64,000 nucleotides of DNA from Bacteroidota bacterium (GTDB taxonomy: Bacteria > Bacteroidota > Bacteroidia > JAHEXY01): positions 186,001 through 250,000 of the forward strand of contig JAHEXY010000002.1 of NCBI GenBank assembly GCA_023251875.1, written 5' to 3'. The position numbers and the translations under genes are program-made. Shown piece by piece: positions 51,977 to 60,531 of the stretch (positions are counted from its first letter, which is position 1; every line of letters starts with the position of its first letter). The notes below the pieces were generated by a model that was given only the letters and a program-made list of their open reading frames with translations, was not told the DNA's origin and ran no database searches.

Positions 51977-53197
51977 TTAAAATGCAGCCATTAATAGATC
52001 AATATCTTTATAAGGCAAATGAAAATAATTACCCAAATATTTATTAGTAAGAATGCCTTTGTACATATATACTCCATTTCTTACCCCTTGATCTTGACGC
52101 AACATATTTTCAATACCTCCTGCTTCTCCAACATTGAGCAAAATAGGAGTAAATATATTACTTAAAGCATAGGAAGCTGTACGAGAAACCCTTGATGCAA
52201 TATTGGGCACACAATAATGAACCACACTATATTTCTTAAAAACAGGTTGTTCGTGATTGGTAATACGAGATGTTTCGAAACAACCTCCTTGATCAATACT
52301 TACATCAATAATTATGGCGCCAAATTTCATTTCGCTTACCATTTCTTCTGTTACTACACAGGGAGTTCTTCCCTCAGTAGCTAATATGGCTCCCACTACA
52401 ACATCTGCCGCACTAAGTGCTTTTCGCAATACTTTAGGTTGTATAATAGAAGTAAATACTCTAATACCTAAATTATTTTGAAGCCTACGCAATTTATACA
52501 ATGAATTATCAAAAACTTTTACTGAAGCACCCAAACCAAATGCAGCTCTAGCCGCATATTCACCAACGGTTCCTGCCCCTAAAATAACTACTTCTGTTGG
52601 AGAAACTCCTGTAGTACCACCCAACATGGTTCCATTACCATCATTAACATTACTTAAATACTCCGCAGCAATAAGTATTGAAGTTCCTCCCGCAATCTCA
52701 CTCATAGCTCTTACAATAGGATAAATACCTATTTTATCTCTGATATAATCAAATGCAATGGCTGAAATTTTTTTGGCAGAAAGTCTTTTTAAAAAATCTT
52801 CCGGCTGAACTGTAATTTGAATAGATGAAATTAATGTTTGCCGAGGCTGCATCAATTCTATTTCATCCATTGATGGAGGTGCAACTTTTAAAATAATATC
52901 TGATTTATAAACTTCTTCAGGAGTATATACAATTTGAGCTCCCGCTTCACTATAATCTTTATCTTGGAAATTGGCCGCTTTACCGGCATTGCTTTCTATC
53001 ATTACCTGATGGCCGTTATTTACCAATAAAGCAACAGCATCGGGCACCAAGGTTATTCGATTTTCTTGAAACGAAGTTTCTTTAGGGATGCCAATATAAA
53101 GGGCTCCTTTTTTCTTATTTACTTCCAAACGTTCTTCTTGAGTCATTAAGCCAATTGACTTGGCTAAAAGCTGAAAATCTTCTTTTGATGAAACCAT
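51977..53197 (-). CDS. ald: Alanine dehydrogenase
   Basis: The protein has 406 residues. It reversibly deaminates L-alanine to pyruvate with NAD. The N-terminal IGIPKETSFQENRITLVPDA and the NAD-binding VILGAGTVGEYAARAAFGLG are diagnostic. An N-terminal extension of about 30 residues before the catalytic domain is longer than in the usual 370-residue enzyme and is typical of the Bacteroidota form. Gene order tsaE-ald-small membrane protein suggests an operon. Confidence 0.94.
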   Translation of the reverse strand: MVSSKEDFQLLAKSIGLMTQEERLEVNKKKGALYIGIPKETSFQENRITLVPDAVALLVNNGHQVMIESNAGKAANFQDKDYSEAGAQIVYTPEEVYKSDIILKVAPPSMDEIELMQPRQTLISSIQITVQPEDFLKRLSAKKISAIAFDYIRDKIGIYPIVRAMSEIAGGTSILIAAEYLSNVNDGNGTMLGGTTGVSPTEVVILGAGTVGEYAARAAFGLGASVKVFDNSLYKLRRLQNNLGIRVFTSIIQPKVLRKALSAADVVVGAILATEGRTPCVVTEEMVSEMKFGAIIIDVSIDQGGCFETSRITNHEQPVFKKYSVVHYCVPNIASRVSRTASYALSNIFTPILLNVGEAGGIENMLRQDQGVRNGVYMYKGILTNKYLGNYFHLPYKDIDLLMAAF

Positions 53198-53253
53198 ATT
53201 TTAGGCTGTAGAAGGGTTAATCGCCACAAATATAGTTCTTTTAATGCGTCAAT

Positions 53254-53667
53254 TCAATAGTGAATGATTCGTTCTTGATTATTTACTTCAATTTTTACCC
53301 AAACAACATCTTGCGGAAGCAGACCTTTAATTTTTTCAGGCCATTCGATAAAACAATAGGCATCTTCGGCAAAATAATCTTCATAGCCCATATCATAAGC
53401 CTCTTGCTCATTTTTTATTCTATAAAAATCGAAATGATAAATAAGAACATTGCTTGAGGTAGCATATTGATTTACGATTGAAAAAGTAGGGCTTGATATA
53501 TTTTTATTGCTTCCCAAAAATTTACAAATTTCTTTAATGAATGTTGTTTTACCCGCCCCCATTTCTCCTTCAAATGCAAAATGTTTTTTATTTGCATGAA
53601 ATTGAAGTAGTTTTTGGGCAGCTACATACAATTGGCTTCGATTGCTTATAGTAATAGATTGCGACAT
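53254..53667 (-). CDS. tsaE: tRNA threonylcarbamoyladenosine biosynthesis ATPase TsaE
   Basis: The protein has 137 residues. TsaE is the ATPase that recycles the TsaBD complex making t6A37 in tRNA. Walker A GEMGAGKTTFIKEI (near residue 34), FSIVNQYATS and the C-terminal IEWPEKI are family signatures. It lies 56 bp upstream of ald in the same direction. Confidence 0.96.
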   Translation of the reverse strand: MSQSITISNRSQLYVAAQKLLQFHANKKHFAFEGEMGAGKTTFIKEICKFLGSNKNISSPTFSIVNQYATSSNVLIYHFDFYRIKNEQEAYDMGYEDYFAEDAYCFIEWPEKIKGLLPQDVVWVKIEVNNQERIIHY

Positions 53668-53785
53668 CTTGATTCAAATAAAATCTCATTTTTTTTAAAA
53701 GTAAGAAAATATGATTGCGCAGAAAAATAATGTAAGATTAGTTGTAAGTACCTCTAATGCATTAGTGCATTAAGGCTCTTTTCCT

Positions 53786-53793
53786 TACCTTTG
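53786..53793 (+). promoter_or_regulatory. -7 element TACCTTTG
   Basis: A TAnnTTTG match 89 nt before the nucleoside permease ATG. Confidence 0.55.
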
Positions 53794-53882
53794 CATGCGT
53801 AAATAAGTTGTCAATTATTAATGAATAATTACTCATGTTAATCTTCTAACAACTAATAACGATCAAAAACAACGTAAACTAT

Positions 53883-55124
53883 ATGGGAATAAAAAGTCGT
53901 TTAACTGTATTAAATTTTTTACAGTTTTTTATTTGGGGATCTTGGTTAATATCAATTGGAAATTATTTAGGGGGCACATTGCATTTTGGCGGAGCACAAA
54001 TTGGAGCTGTGTTTTCTACTTTGGGTATTGCATCTTTATTTATGCCTACCGTAATGGGTATTATTGCCGATAAGTGGGTAAATGCAGAAAGGGTTTTGGG
54101 CTTTTGTCATATCGTGGGCGCAGGACTTTTATTTTACGCATCTAAGGTTACTGATCCCAATACATTTTTTTGGATTATGTTACTTAACTCCATGTTTTAC
54201 ATGCCCACCATTGCACTCAACAATAGTGTTTCGTATGTAATACTTGAACAAAAAGGATTTGATATAGTAAAAGATTTTCCCCCTATAAGAGTTTGGGGAA
54301 CTATTGGTTTTATTGCTGCAATGTGGGTAGTTGATTTGTGTGGCTGGACTTCCAATTCTATACAGCTGGTTTTTAGTTCCATTTCAGCATTGGTATTGGG
54401 CGTTTATGCTTTTACAATGCCACAATGCCTACCGACTCAATCTAAAAAAGATGCTTCATTTTTATCTTCAGTGGGGCTTGATGCATTTGTATTATTCAAA
54501 CAAAGAAAAATGTTTATTTTCTTTTTATTTGCTATGTTTTTAGGAGCTGCTTTGCAAATTACCAATGCTTTTGGCGGATCATTTTTAGAAAGTTTTAAAA
54601 CAACATTGCCAGATTCCTTTGGAGTAAAACATTCAAACCTTTTGCTTTCTATTTCTCAAATTTCAGAAACGCTTTTTATTCTCACCATTCCTTTCTTCCT
54701 TAAAAAGTTTGGAATAAAAAAAGTAATGCTAATAAGTATGTTTGCTTGGGTTTTTCGATTTGGATTATTTGCTATTGGCAATCCAGGTGATGGTTTATCT
54801 TTATTGGTACTTTCGATGATCATCTATGGTATGGCTTTCGATTTTTTCAATATCTCGGGCTCATTATTTGTAGAAAAAGAAACACCATCCAATATGAGAG
54901 CGAGCGCTCAAGGCTTATTCATGTTTATGACTAATGGTATTGGGGCTATGATAGGTGGCTATTGTAGTGGTTTAGTTGTAGACTTTTATACAACTAATGA
55001 TGTAAGAGATTGGCAAAGTATTTGGCTTGTATTCGCAAGCTATGTACTTTTTTTAGGGCTTATATTTCCATTTGTTTTCAAATACAAACATGACCCAAAT
55101 GCAGTAGAAAATTTCCAGCACTAA
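53883..55124 (+). CDS. NupG-family nucleoside:proton symporter
   Basis: The protein has 413 residues with about twelve membrane helices. The N-terminal LNFLQFFIWGSWLISIGNYL and central FLGAALQITNAFGGSFLESF match the nucleoside permease branch of the MFS. The expected role is nucleoside uptake across the inner membrane. It is divergent from tsaE. It overlaps no neighbour and has its own promoter motif. Confidence 0.9.
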   Translation: MGIKSRLTVLNFLQFFIWGSWLISIGNYLGGTLHFGGAQIGAVFSTLGIASLFMPTVMGIIADKWVNAERVLGFCHIVGAGLLFYASKVTDPNTFFWIMLLNSMFYMPTIALNNSVSYVILEQKGFDIVKDFPPIRVWGTIGFIAAMWVVDLCGWTSNSIQLVFSSISALVLGVYAFTMPQCLPTQSKKDASFLSSVGLDAFVLFKQRKMFIFFLFAMFLGAALQITNAFGGSFLESFKTTLPDSFGVKHSNLLLSISQISETLFILTIPFFLKKFGIKKVMLISMFAWVFRFGLFAIGNPGDGLSLLVLSMIIYGMAFDFFNISGSLFVEKETPSNMRASAQGLFMFMTNGIGAMIGGYCSGLVVDFYTTNDVRDWQSIWLVFASYVLFLGLIFPFVFKYKHDPNAVENFQH

Positions 55125-55198
55125 AATATTGAAAGCAGATTCACAAAGAAATTTATTTACAATATTCCATTTTGTGCCCTGACGCCTTTGCGAGAAAA

Positions 55199-56284
55199 AT
55201 GAAGCAAACAAAAAAAGACATACGATTGCTTTCAAGAGAAGAACTTCAAAATTTTCTTGTTACTCAAAACGAAAAACCATTTCGCGCTAAGCAAATCGAA
55301 GAATGGATTTGGCAAAAATCGGTTACTTCATTTGAGCAAATGACGAATCTTTCTACTTCATTAAGAAAATTATTGGAAGAAAACTTTTCTTTTTATCCTG
55401 TTCAAACAAAAATTTTTCAAACGAGTAAAGATCGCACCATTAAGTTTGCACTTACCTTGCATGATGCGCATATTATTGAAGCCGTTTTAATTCCTACCAA
55501 AACAAGAATGACCGTTTGTGTGTCTTCGCAAGTAGGTTGCAGTTTAAGTTGCAGTTTTTGTGCTACAGGCAAAATGGAAAGAAAACGCAATCTCGATTAT
55601 CCGGAAATATACGATCAAGTAGTTATTGTAAATAAAATGGCTATTGAAAAATATGGAATTCCCTTAAGCAATATTGTTTTTATGGGAATGGGTGAACCCT
55701 TATTAAATTATAGTAATGTAATTGCCTCTATAGAAAAAATTACTTCTCCTGAAGGTTTAAATATGTCGCCAAAGCGAATTACGGTTTCTACTGCGGGCAT
55801 TGCAAAAATGATTAAGAAATTGGGTGATGATGGTGTGAAATTTAATTTAGCACTTTCACTCCATGCCCCAAATGATGAGAAACGAAATAAAATTATGGCT
55901 TTTAATGAACACAATACTTTAGAAGTATTGGCCGAGGCATTAAAATATTTTTACGAAAAAACTCAAAACGAAATAACTTTTGAATACTGCGTATTTAAAA
56001 ATTACAATGATAGTTTACAAGATGCCGCAGAACTTGCTCAGTTTTGCATGCATGTTCCTGCCAAAGTGAATTTGATTGAGTACAACCCCATTGATGGCGG
56101 AAAATTTGTAAATACTGATGAGGACAAAGTAGAAGCCTTTAAAAACTTTTTAGAGAAAAGAGAAATTATTACCAATATTCGCAGAAGTCGCGGTAAGGAT
56201 ATTGATGCTGCTTGCGGACAATTGGCAAATAAGAGCCTCTCCCCACCCCTCTCCAAAGGAGAGGGAGAAAACACTCCTTCTTAA
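55199..56284 (+). CDS. rlmN: Dual-specificity 23S rRNA/tRNA methyltransferase RlmN
   Basis: The protein has 361 residues from ATG 55199, nine codons inside a longer frame. RlmN methylates C2 of A2503 in 23S rRNA and A37 of tRNAs by radical SAM chemistry. The cluster-binding cysteines C114, C118 and C121 lie in CSLSCSFCATG, and the C-terminal methyl-carrying Cys is C339 in DAACGQL. The natural protein should end near LANK. The last 16 codons come from a CTCTCC palindromic repeat and add PLSKGEG plus ENTPS. Confidence 0.96.
   Translation: MKQTKKDIRLLSREELQNFLVTQNEKPFRAKQIEEWIWQKSVTSFEQMTNLSTSLRKLLEENFSFYPVQTKIFQTSKDRTIKFALTLHDAHIIEAVLIPTKTRMTVCVSSQVGCSLSCSFCATGKMERKRNLDYPEIYDQVVIVNKMAIEKYGIPLSNIVFMGMGEPLLNYSNVIASIEKITSPEGLNMSPKRITVSTAGIAKMIKKLGDDGVKFNLALSLHAPNDEKRNKIMAFNEHNTLEVLAEALKYFYEKTQNEITFEYCVFKNYNDSLQDAAELAQFCMHVPAKVNLIEYNPIDGGKFVNTDEDKVEAFKNFLEKREIITNIRRSRGKDIDAACGQLANKSLSPPLSKGEGENTPS
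56237..56255. repeat. CTCTCC palindromic repeat in rlmN tail
   Basis: CCCTCTCC-AAA-GGAGAGGG, perfect, read in the same frame as in the allantoicase tail, giving PLSKGEG. Confidence 0.88.
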
Positions 56285-56296
56285 GTATTTGCTGTT

Positions 56297-57115
56297 TTAA
56301 GAGATCTTTAATGAACGCATAGAGATAGATCCCATTGTAGTTTTCTCTGCAAAAAAAGAAACACTCTCATTTTTACGCTGTAATGCCAAAGTATAAAGTA
56401 ATGGAAGAAAATGTTCATTCGTTGGAATGGCTAATTGGGCTGATTTACCAAGTGCTTTATAATTAATAATATCAGAATGATTAAAATCTATAATCAATTT
56501 TTTGATGATTTCATCAAACTCAATCGCCCAATCATAAGCTTTTTCTGACCATTGCACCATTCCTAAATTATGGACAATATTTCCGCTACCCATAATCAAC
56601 ACGCCCCTTTTTCTTAACGCTTGTAATTCTTGCGCAAGCTCGTAATGATATTGCGGAGACTTTGAATAATCAAGACTTAATTGAAATACCGGAATATTTG
56701 CATTAGGAAACATCGGTAATAAAATGCTCCAACAACCGTGGTCTAATCCCCATGAAAAATCTAGTTTAACATTTGTTTTATGAATGATTTTTTTTGTTTC
56801 TTCTGCTAATTCAGGAGACCCTGGGGCTTGGTATGCTATATTAAATAATTCGGGGGGAAAGCCTGAAAAATCATGAATCGTTTTTGGTTTAGGCATGGCC
56901 GTTACTTGGGTTCCCCGAGTTTGCCAATGTGCCGAGATGCATAAAATTGCTTGAGGTTGTCGAATGTTATTTGCAATAGAGCTCCATGCCGTGGTATATT
57001 CATTCTTTTCAATTGCATTCATTGGATTTCCATGTCCAATAAATAAGACGGGCATTATAGTATCTGTTCGATTTAATTTCTCCTTCTGATTTAAAAACGA
57101 TTTGAGGTTATTCAT
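56297..57115 (-). CDS. ygiD: LigB-type extradiol dioxygenase (YgiD/DODA-like)
   Basis: The protein has 272 residues. MPVLFIGHGNPMNAIE, ISAHWQTRG and GLDHGCWSILLPMFP provide the His ligands of the class III extradiol dioxygenase fold typical of 4,5-DOPA dioxygenase. Substrate in bacteria is uncertain. Its ATG overlaps the stop of the lipoprotein gene upstream as ATGA, indicating translational coupling, so it belongs to the secreted-protein operon starting at 61419. Confidence 0.92.
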   Translation of the reverse strand: MNNLKSFLNQKEKLNRTDTIMPVLFIGHGNPMNAIEKNEYTTAWSSIANNIRQPQAILCISAHWQTRGTQVTAMPKPKTIHDFSGFPPELFNIAYQAPGSPELAEETKKIIHKTNVKLDFSWGLDHGCWSILLPMFPNANIPVFQLSLDYSKSPQYHYELAQELQALRKRGVLIMGSGNIVHNLGMVQWSEKAYDWAIEFDEIIKKLIIDFNHSDIINYKALGKSAQLAIPTNEHFLPLLYTLALQRKNESVSFFAEKTTMGSISMRSLKIS

Positions 57116-57552
57116 TTGGTTACAGTAATATCGGAAGTAGTAATGGTGTTACTATCATTGCCCGCTCTATCTCTTATATAAACAGAATAGTGTAGCGTTT
57201 CTGTAGCATTTGCATCATCAATTATGGCAGTATTGGCAAGCACAATATTTAAATTCCCTTGTATGGATATATCCGAATTGTCGGGCGAGAGCTGTTTGAT
57301 CCTGTATTGATAGGTAACATTATTTCTTGAATCAGTAACAAATAAGTTTTTTACTGATGCATCATTTTCCCCTAAATCGCCATTGGCATCCTTATAAGAA
57401 ATGGTAATGGTAATACTATCTTGATATTCTATAACTGAACTTGGGCTAATACTCACAAATTCTATCACAGGAGCATCATCAGTAATTAACTCATCTTTTT
57501 TGCATGAAGCAAAAACCAAAAGAACTAAAAATATTTTATAAGAATTTCGCAT
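57112..57552 (-). CDS. Ig-like secreted lipoprotein
   Basis: The protein has 146 residues from ATG 57552. An upstream in-frame ATG (57648) would overlap the previous gene and bury the signal. The lipobox is FASCKKDE. The mature domain shows ISYKDANGDLGENDASVKNL with a DxNGDLGE acidic loop, and VYIRDRAGNDSNTITTS, features of cadherin- or Ig-like domains in Bacteroidota. Anchored to a membrane and exposed; partner unknown. Fourth gene of the operon. Confidence 0.82.
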   Translation of the reverse strand: MRNSYKIFLVLLVFASCKKDELITDDAPVIEFVSISPSSVIEYQDSITITISYKDANGDLGENDASVKNLFVTDSRNNVTYQYRIKQLSPDNSDISIQGNLNIVLANTAIIDDANATETLHYSVYIRDRAGNDSNTITTSDITVTK

Positions 57553-57626
57553 TTTATTTTTTAAAATTCCAACTAAAAAATATCGTTTTTTTTCTCCCAA
57601 TCCTTTGAAAATGGCTGGGGAGAGGC

Positions 57627-58553
57627 CTACTGTACATAAAACGACCAATAAAGATAATAGTACAACTCATCATCATCCTTGGGCATTTCAACGTCTTCAG
57701 TATGTTTGCCATCATTGGTATAATAACGCATGTAAACAGTATCGCCAGGCGAGTATGCTGCTGTAGATACATAAGCATACCAATAAGCATCCGTTCCTAA
57801 AGTAATATAAGAAGCATTACAAACAGTTGCATTCGAAAAATCTGTTTCGCTTTTTGAAAGCTTTAATTTATTATTAGTCATTTTACTCAATGCTGTGCTA
57901 TCATCCGTAATGCTAACCATAATGTAAAAACCAGAGTCTGGCTCTGTTAAAAAAGGATTGTACATAACATTATTCAATCTATTATATGAGATAACAATAG
58001 AATTAAATGAAATCTCATTAAGGGCAAAATAATATTCAATGTTAGGTTGCACATCAGGATAAACTGCATTATTTCCATTTACGTCTTTGGCTCCATCCAT
58101 AATCCATGTATTAATTCTATCCATTTCAGTTTGCGATAAATGATTGGCATACAAAGGCATCCGGCCCAGTGTTTGATCGTCAGTAGTTAAACGCTCATGC
58201 AACCAAGAACGAGAGGTGTCATAGGGATGAACTCGATAAAGAAAATATCCTGTTGAATCTGTTTTTACCAATGTTTGATATACCAGTGTTGAGTAGGTTG
58301 ATTGTACCGTTAAAAAATTAGGTTCAAAGTTTCCATCATGGCATCCGGGAGTTGCACATTTTGGAAAAAATATATCACGATGCAATGCCGTAATTGAATT
58401 GGGATCTAATGTATCTTCAGTTGTGGTTGTGGTGCCATAATCCACTTCATCATAAGGATTATCGGGCTGCGCAACTTCTTTTTTACAACTCACAACAATC
58501 AATATTGCCATAATTGTAAACAAAAAAAGAAGTTCTGTTTTTTTGTAATTCAT
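57627..58553 (-). CDS. Lipoprotein with CX4CH heme-like site
   Basis: The protein has 308 residues from ATG 58553 (three codons inside ATG 58562). The lipobox is IVVSCKKE. A site CATPGCHD follows IFFPKC near residue 70, resembling the heme c site of planctomycete-type cytochromes (PSCyt) but with four rather than two residues between the cysteines. Downstream, RMPLYANHLSQTEMDRINTW is the usual methionine-containing end of such a cytochrome fold. A C-terminal beta-rich domain of about 150 residues follows. Third gene of a surface operon. Heme binding is not proven. Confidence 0.8.
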   Translation of the reverse strand: MNYKKTELLFLFTIMAILIVVSCKKEVAQPDNPYDEVDYGTTTTTEDTLDPNSITALHRDIFFPKCATPGCHDGNFEPNFLTVQSTYSTLVYQTLVKTDSTGYFLYRVHPYDTSRSWLHERLTTDDQTLGRMPLYANHLSQTEMDRINTWIMDGAKDVNGNNAVYPDVQPNIEYYFALNEISFNSIVISYNRLNNVMYNPFLTEPDSGFYIMVSITDDSTALSKMTNNKLKLSKSETDFSNATVCNASYITLGTDAYWYAYVSTAAYSPGDTVYMRYYTNDGKHTEDVEMPKDDDELYYYLYWSFYVQ

Positions 58554-58586
58554 TTCAATCATATCTTCATCTAAGAATTTATTATT

Positions 58587-59885
58587 TTAAACAAAAACCT
58601 CATCCAAAACTTTACCATCTAAAATACCTGAAGGAATATCGGTATCAAATCCCAAAATATTTGCAATCGTAGGTACAATATCAATGCTCTCTCCATACAC
58701 TGAACTTACTTCCTTATTTTGATTGACCACCCCACTTGGACCGCATACCATTGCAAAAATTTCTCTCGAAGTATCGTCATTGGTATGATCCAATGCTTTT
58801 CTTCCGTATGCATCAACAATGGCATTGGGATTGAGATTACGGCCATGTTCTGGAGCAATAATCATGATGGTATCTTCCATACCCGGGATATTTTGAATCG
58901 TATTCCATAAGTGAGACACCGACCAATCTGCTAAACGAAGATTATTGCAATAGCCGGTAAAATCATCATGGCAAACATCTACTCCCGTTAAATTCACAAC
59001 CAACAATTCTGGCTGAAATTGATTTAAAACTTTTTCGGCAAAAAACACATTATACATATCATTATTCATTAAACTTCCCATTCCCCAAGGATCGTCATAA
59101 TATCCATTTATGGCTTCAGTATATAGTGTATCAAAAAAACTTAAAATTTGATCTGCATCGTCTGAAGTATTTGTAATTCCGGCATCTCCTTGAGCAATAC
59201 TTTTATTAAAATTCTTGTTAGCAAAATCTCTTATTTTAGCAGCTGAAGCATATTCGTCAGTGGTAAAATTTTTAGGATTTCCAATAGCATTATATCCCGT
59301 TTCTGTTATTAGAGTTGTGGGTTGAATATAATTTGCACCATAAGTGGCACCATAGCCTTCATAATTACTATAATTCAAAACAGTATTTGAACCAAGTGTA
59401 TTGCAAACCCACCAACTGTTTAATGCACTTTTGCTGGGCGTTGTATGTTTACGATAATATTCAAAAATGGTAGGGTAATCGGGGCGTTTACGCAAATTAA
59501 GTGCTTCAGAAGTATACTTGCCTGTTATTGCGGTTGTATGTCCGTTAAAATGACCAGTAGGCCCATCTGCATATCTGAACTCTTTTAATAAAGTTCCATA
59601 TTCTTGTAATTTTTTACTGCCCAAAGATGATGAAGGTAATGTTGCATCAATACCTGATTGAGCAACAAAATTTCCTTTTAAAATAGTTTCCATCAAATTA
59701 CTTTCTTGCTGCTTTACCGATTCAATATTTCTAATGCCACCGGCAAATAAACAAAACACTACATGATTTGCTTTACGCGTTCCAGAGGCAGCAAATAATC
59801 TACCCGAAGGTAAAATATAAGGAGCCGCAAATGCCCCCGCTGCTGCAAGACCCATTGTTTTTATAAAATCTCTACGTTTTGTCAT
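58587..59885 (-). CDS. Tat-exported DUF1501/sulfatase-like protein
   Basis: The protein has 432 residues from ATG 59885. A twin-arginine signal (KRRDFIKTMGLAAAGAFAAP) directs folded export. The mature part resembles the alkaline-phosphatase superfamily branch containing DUF1501: GPTGHFNGHTTAITGKY, VVNLTGVDVCHDDFTGYCNN, MIIAPEHGRNLNPN and the closing DIVPTIANILGF. Metal ligands of this fold (Asp/His of the last two motifs) are visible. DUF1501 proteins are usually paired with a secreted DUF1800 or cytochrome-like partner, matching the operon. Substrate unknown. Confidence 0.85.
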   Translation of the reverse strand: MTKRRDFIKTMGLAAAGAFAAPYILPSGRLFAASGTRKANHVVFCLFAGGIRNIESVKQQESNLMETILKGNFVAQSGIDATLPSSSLGSKKLQEYGTLLKEFRYADGPTGHFNGHTTAITGKYTSEALNLRKRPDYPTIFEYYRKHTTPSKSALNSWWVCNTLGSNTVLNYSNYEGYGATYGANYIQPTTLITETGYNAIGNPKNFTTDEYASAAKIRDFANKNFNKSIAQGDAGITNTSDDADQILSFFDTLYTEAINGYYDDPWGMGSLMNNDMYNVFFAEKVLNQFQPELLVVNLTGVDVCHDDFTGYCNNLRLADWSVSHLWNTIQNIPGMEDTIMIIAPEHGRNLNPNAIVDAYGRKALDHTNDDTSREIFAMVCGPSGVVNQNKEVSSVYGESIDIVPTIANILGFDTDIPSGILDGKVLDEVFV

Positions 59886-59912
59886 AATCAAATTTTAGCC
59901 CTCACCTAATTC

Positions 59913-59927
59913 CTCTCCCTTTGAGAG
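59913..59927. repeat. CTCTC palindromic repeat (degenerate)
   Basis: CTCTC-CCTTT-GAGAG, preceded by CCCTCACC as in other copies of the CTCTCC family. Intergenic. Confidence 0.6.
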
Positions 59928-59959
59928 AAGAAAGCTTGGAGTGTTTTTATTTGTTTTAT

Positions 59960-59991
59960 ATCCCGATACGCTCGTTCCTTGCTATCGGGAT
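59960..59991. repeat. ATCCCGATA inverted repeat
   Basis: Nine-bp perfect arms ATCCCGATA and TATCGGGAT around a 14-nt loop. It lies between two genes of the surface operon and may be a terminator-like or REP-type element. Confidence 0.75.
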
Positions 59992-60041
59992 TAGTTCGAC
60001 TTACAATTTTTGCTGCCAAAAAACGCAAAAATTGAGTCTCA

Positions 60042-60524
60042 CTAATATGTTCTGTATTCATCAGAAGTTAAAATGCCATAATACACCAATTCTGCTGTTA
60101 TACTGGTATCTTCATTAATTTCATTGGTCAAATACCAAATTTCAAATTCATTCGGATCACGATTTAATAATTTATGATAGGTGTCTTTAATAAAAGTATT
60201 TACATCAGCCCTCATTTCTTGATCACTTGGAATTGTATTGGTTTGATTTAAAAAATTCCGAACAATTAAATCTTCCATTAATTTTAAATCCCCAAACGAA
60301 TCATACATGTTTGATAAATTCTCTAAATCAGTTTGCGAAATGGTAGTTCCAAAAATGTCGGAATATGCAATAGAAATAAATTCAATAACAGATTTTGTGT
60401 TTTCTTTATTTACATCCGTTTGAGAAACGGTAACATCATTTACCTGATACACGTATGATGTTTCTTTTTTACAGGAAGAAATAGAAATACAAACTAGGAC
60501 AAACGGTAAAATTATTTTTTTCAT
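60042..60524 (-). CDS. Lipoprotein with helical repeat (DUF4214-like)
   Basis: The protein has 160 residues. Lipobox ISSCKKET. The C-terminal half has FIKDTYHKLLNRDPNEFEIW, the L-x-R-x-P-x-x-x-E pattern also repeated in the next gene upstream. Such patterns occur in DUF4214/DUF1800-like helical proteins. It starts 7 nt after the previous gene. Second gene of the operon. Confidence 0.78.
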   Translation of the reverse strand: MKKIILPFVLVCISISSCKKETSYVYQVNDVTVSQTDVNKENTKSVIEFISIAYSDIFGTTISQTDLENLSNMYDSFGDLKLMEDLIVRNFLNQTNTIPSDQEMRADVNTFIKDTYHKLLNRDPNEFEIWYLTNEINEDTSITAELVYYGILTSDEYRTY

Positions 60525-60531
60525 AAATTAT

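Noticed and set aside
57553-57648. Longer start for the Ig-like lipoprotein
   Set aside because: It would overlap the upstream gene and place 32 residues before the lipoprotein signal.
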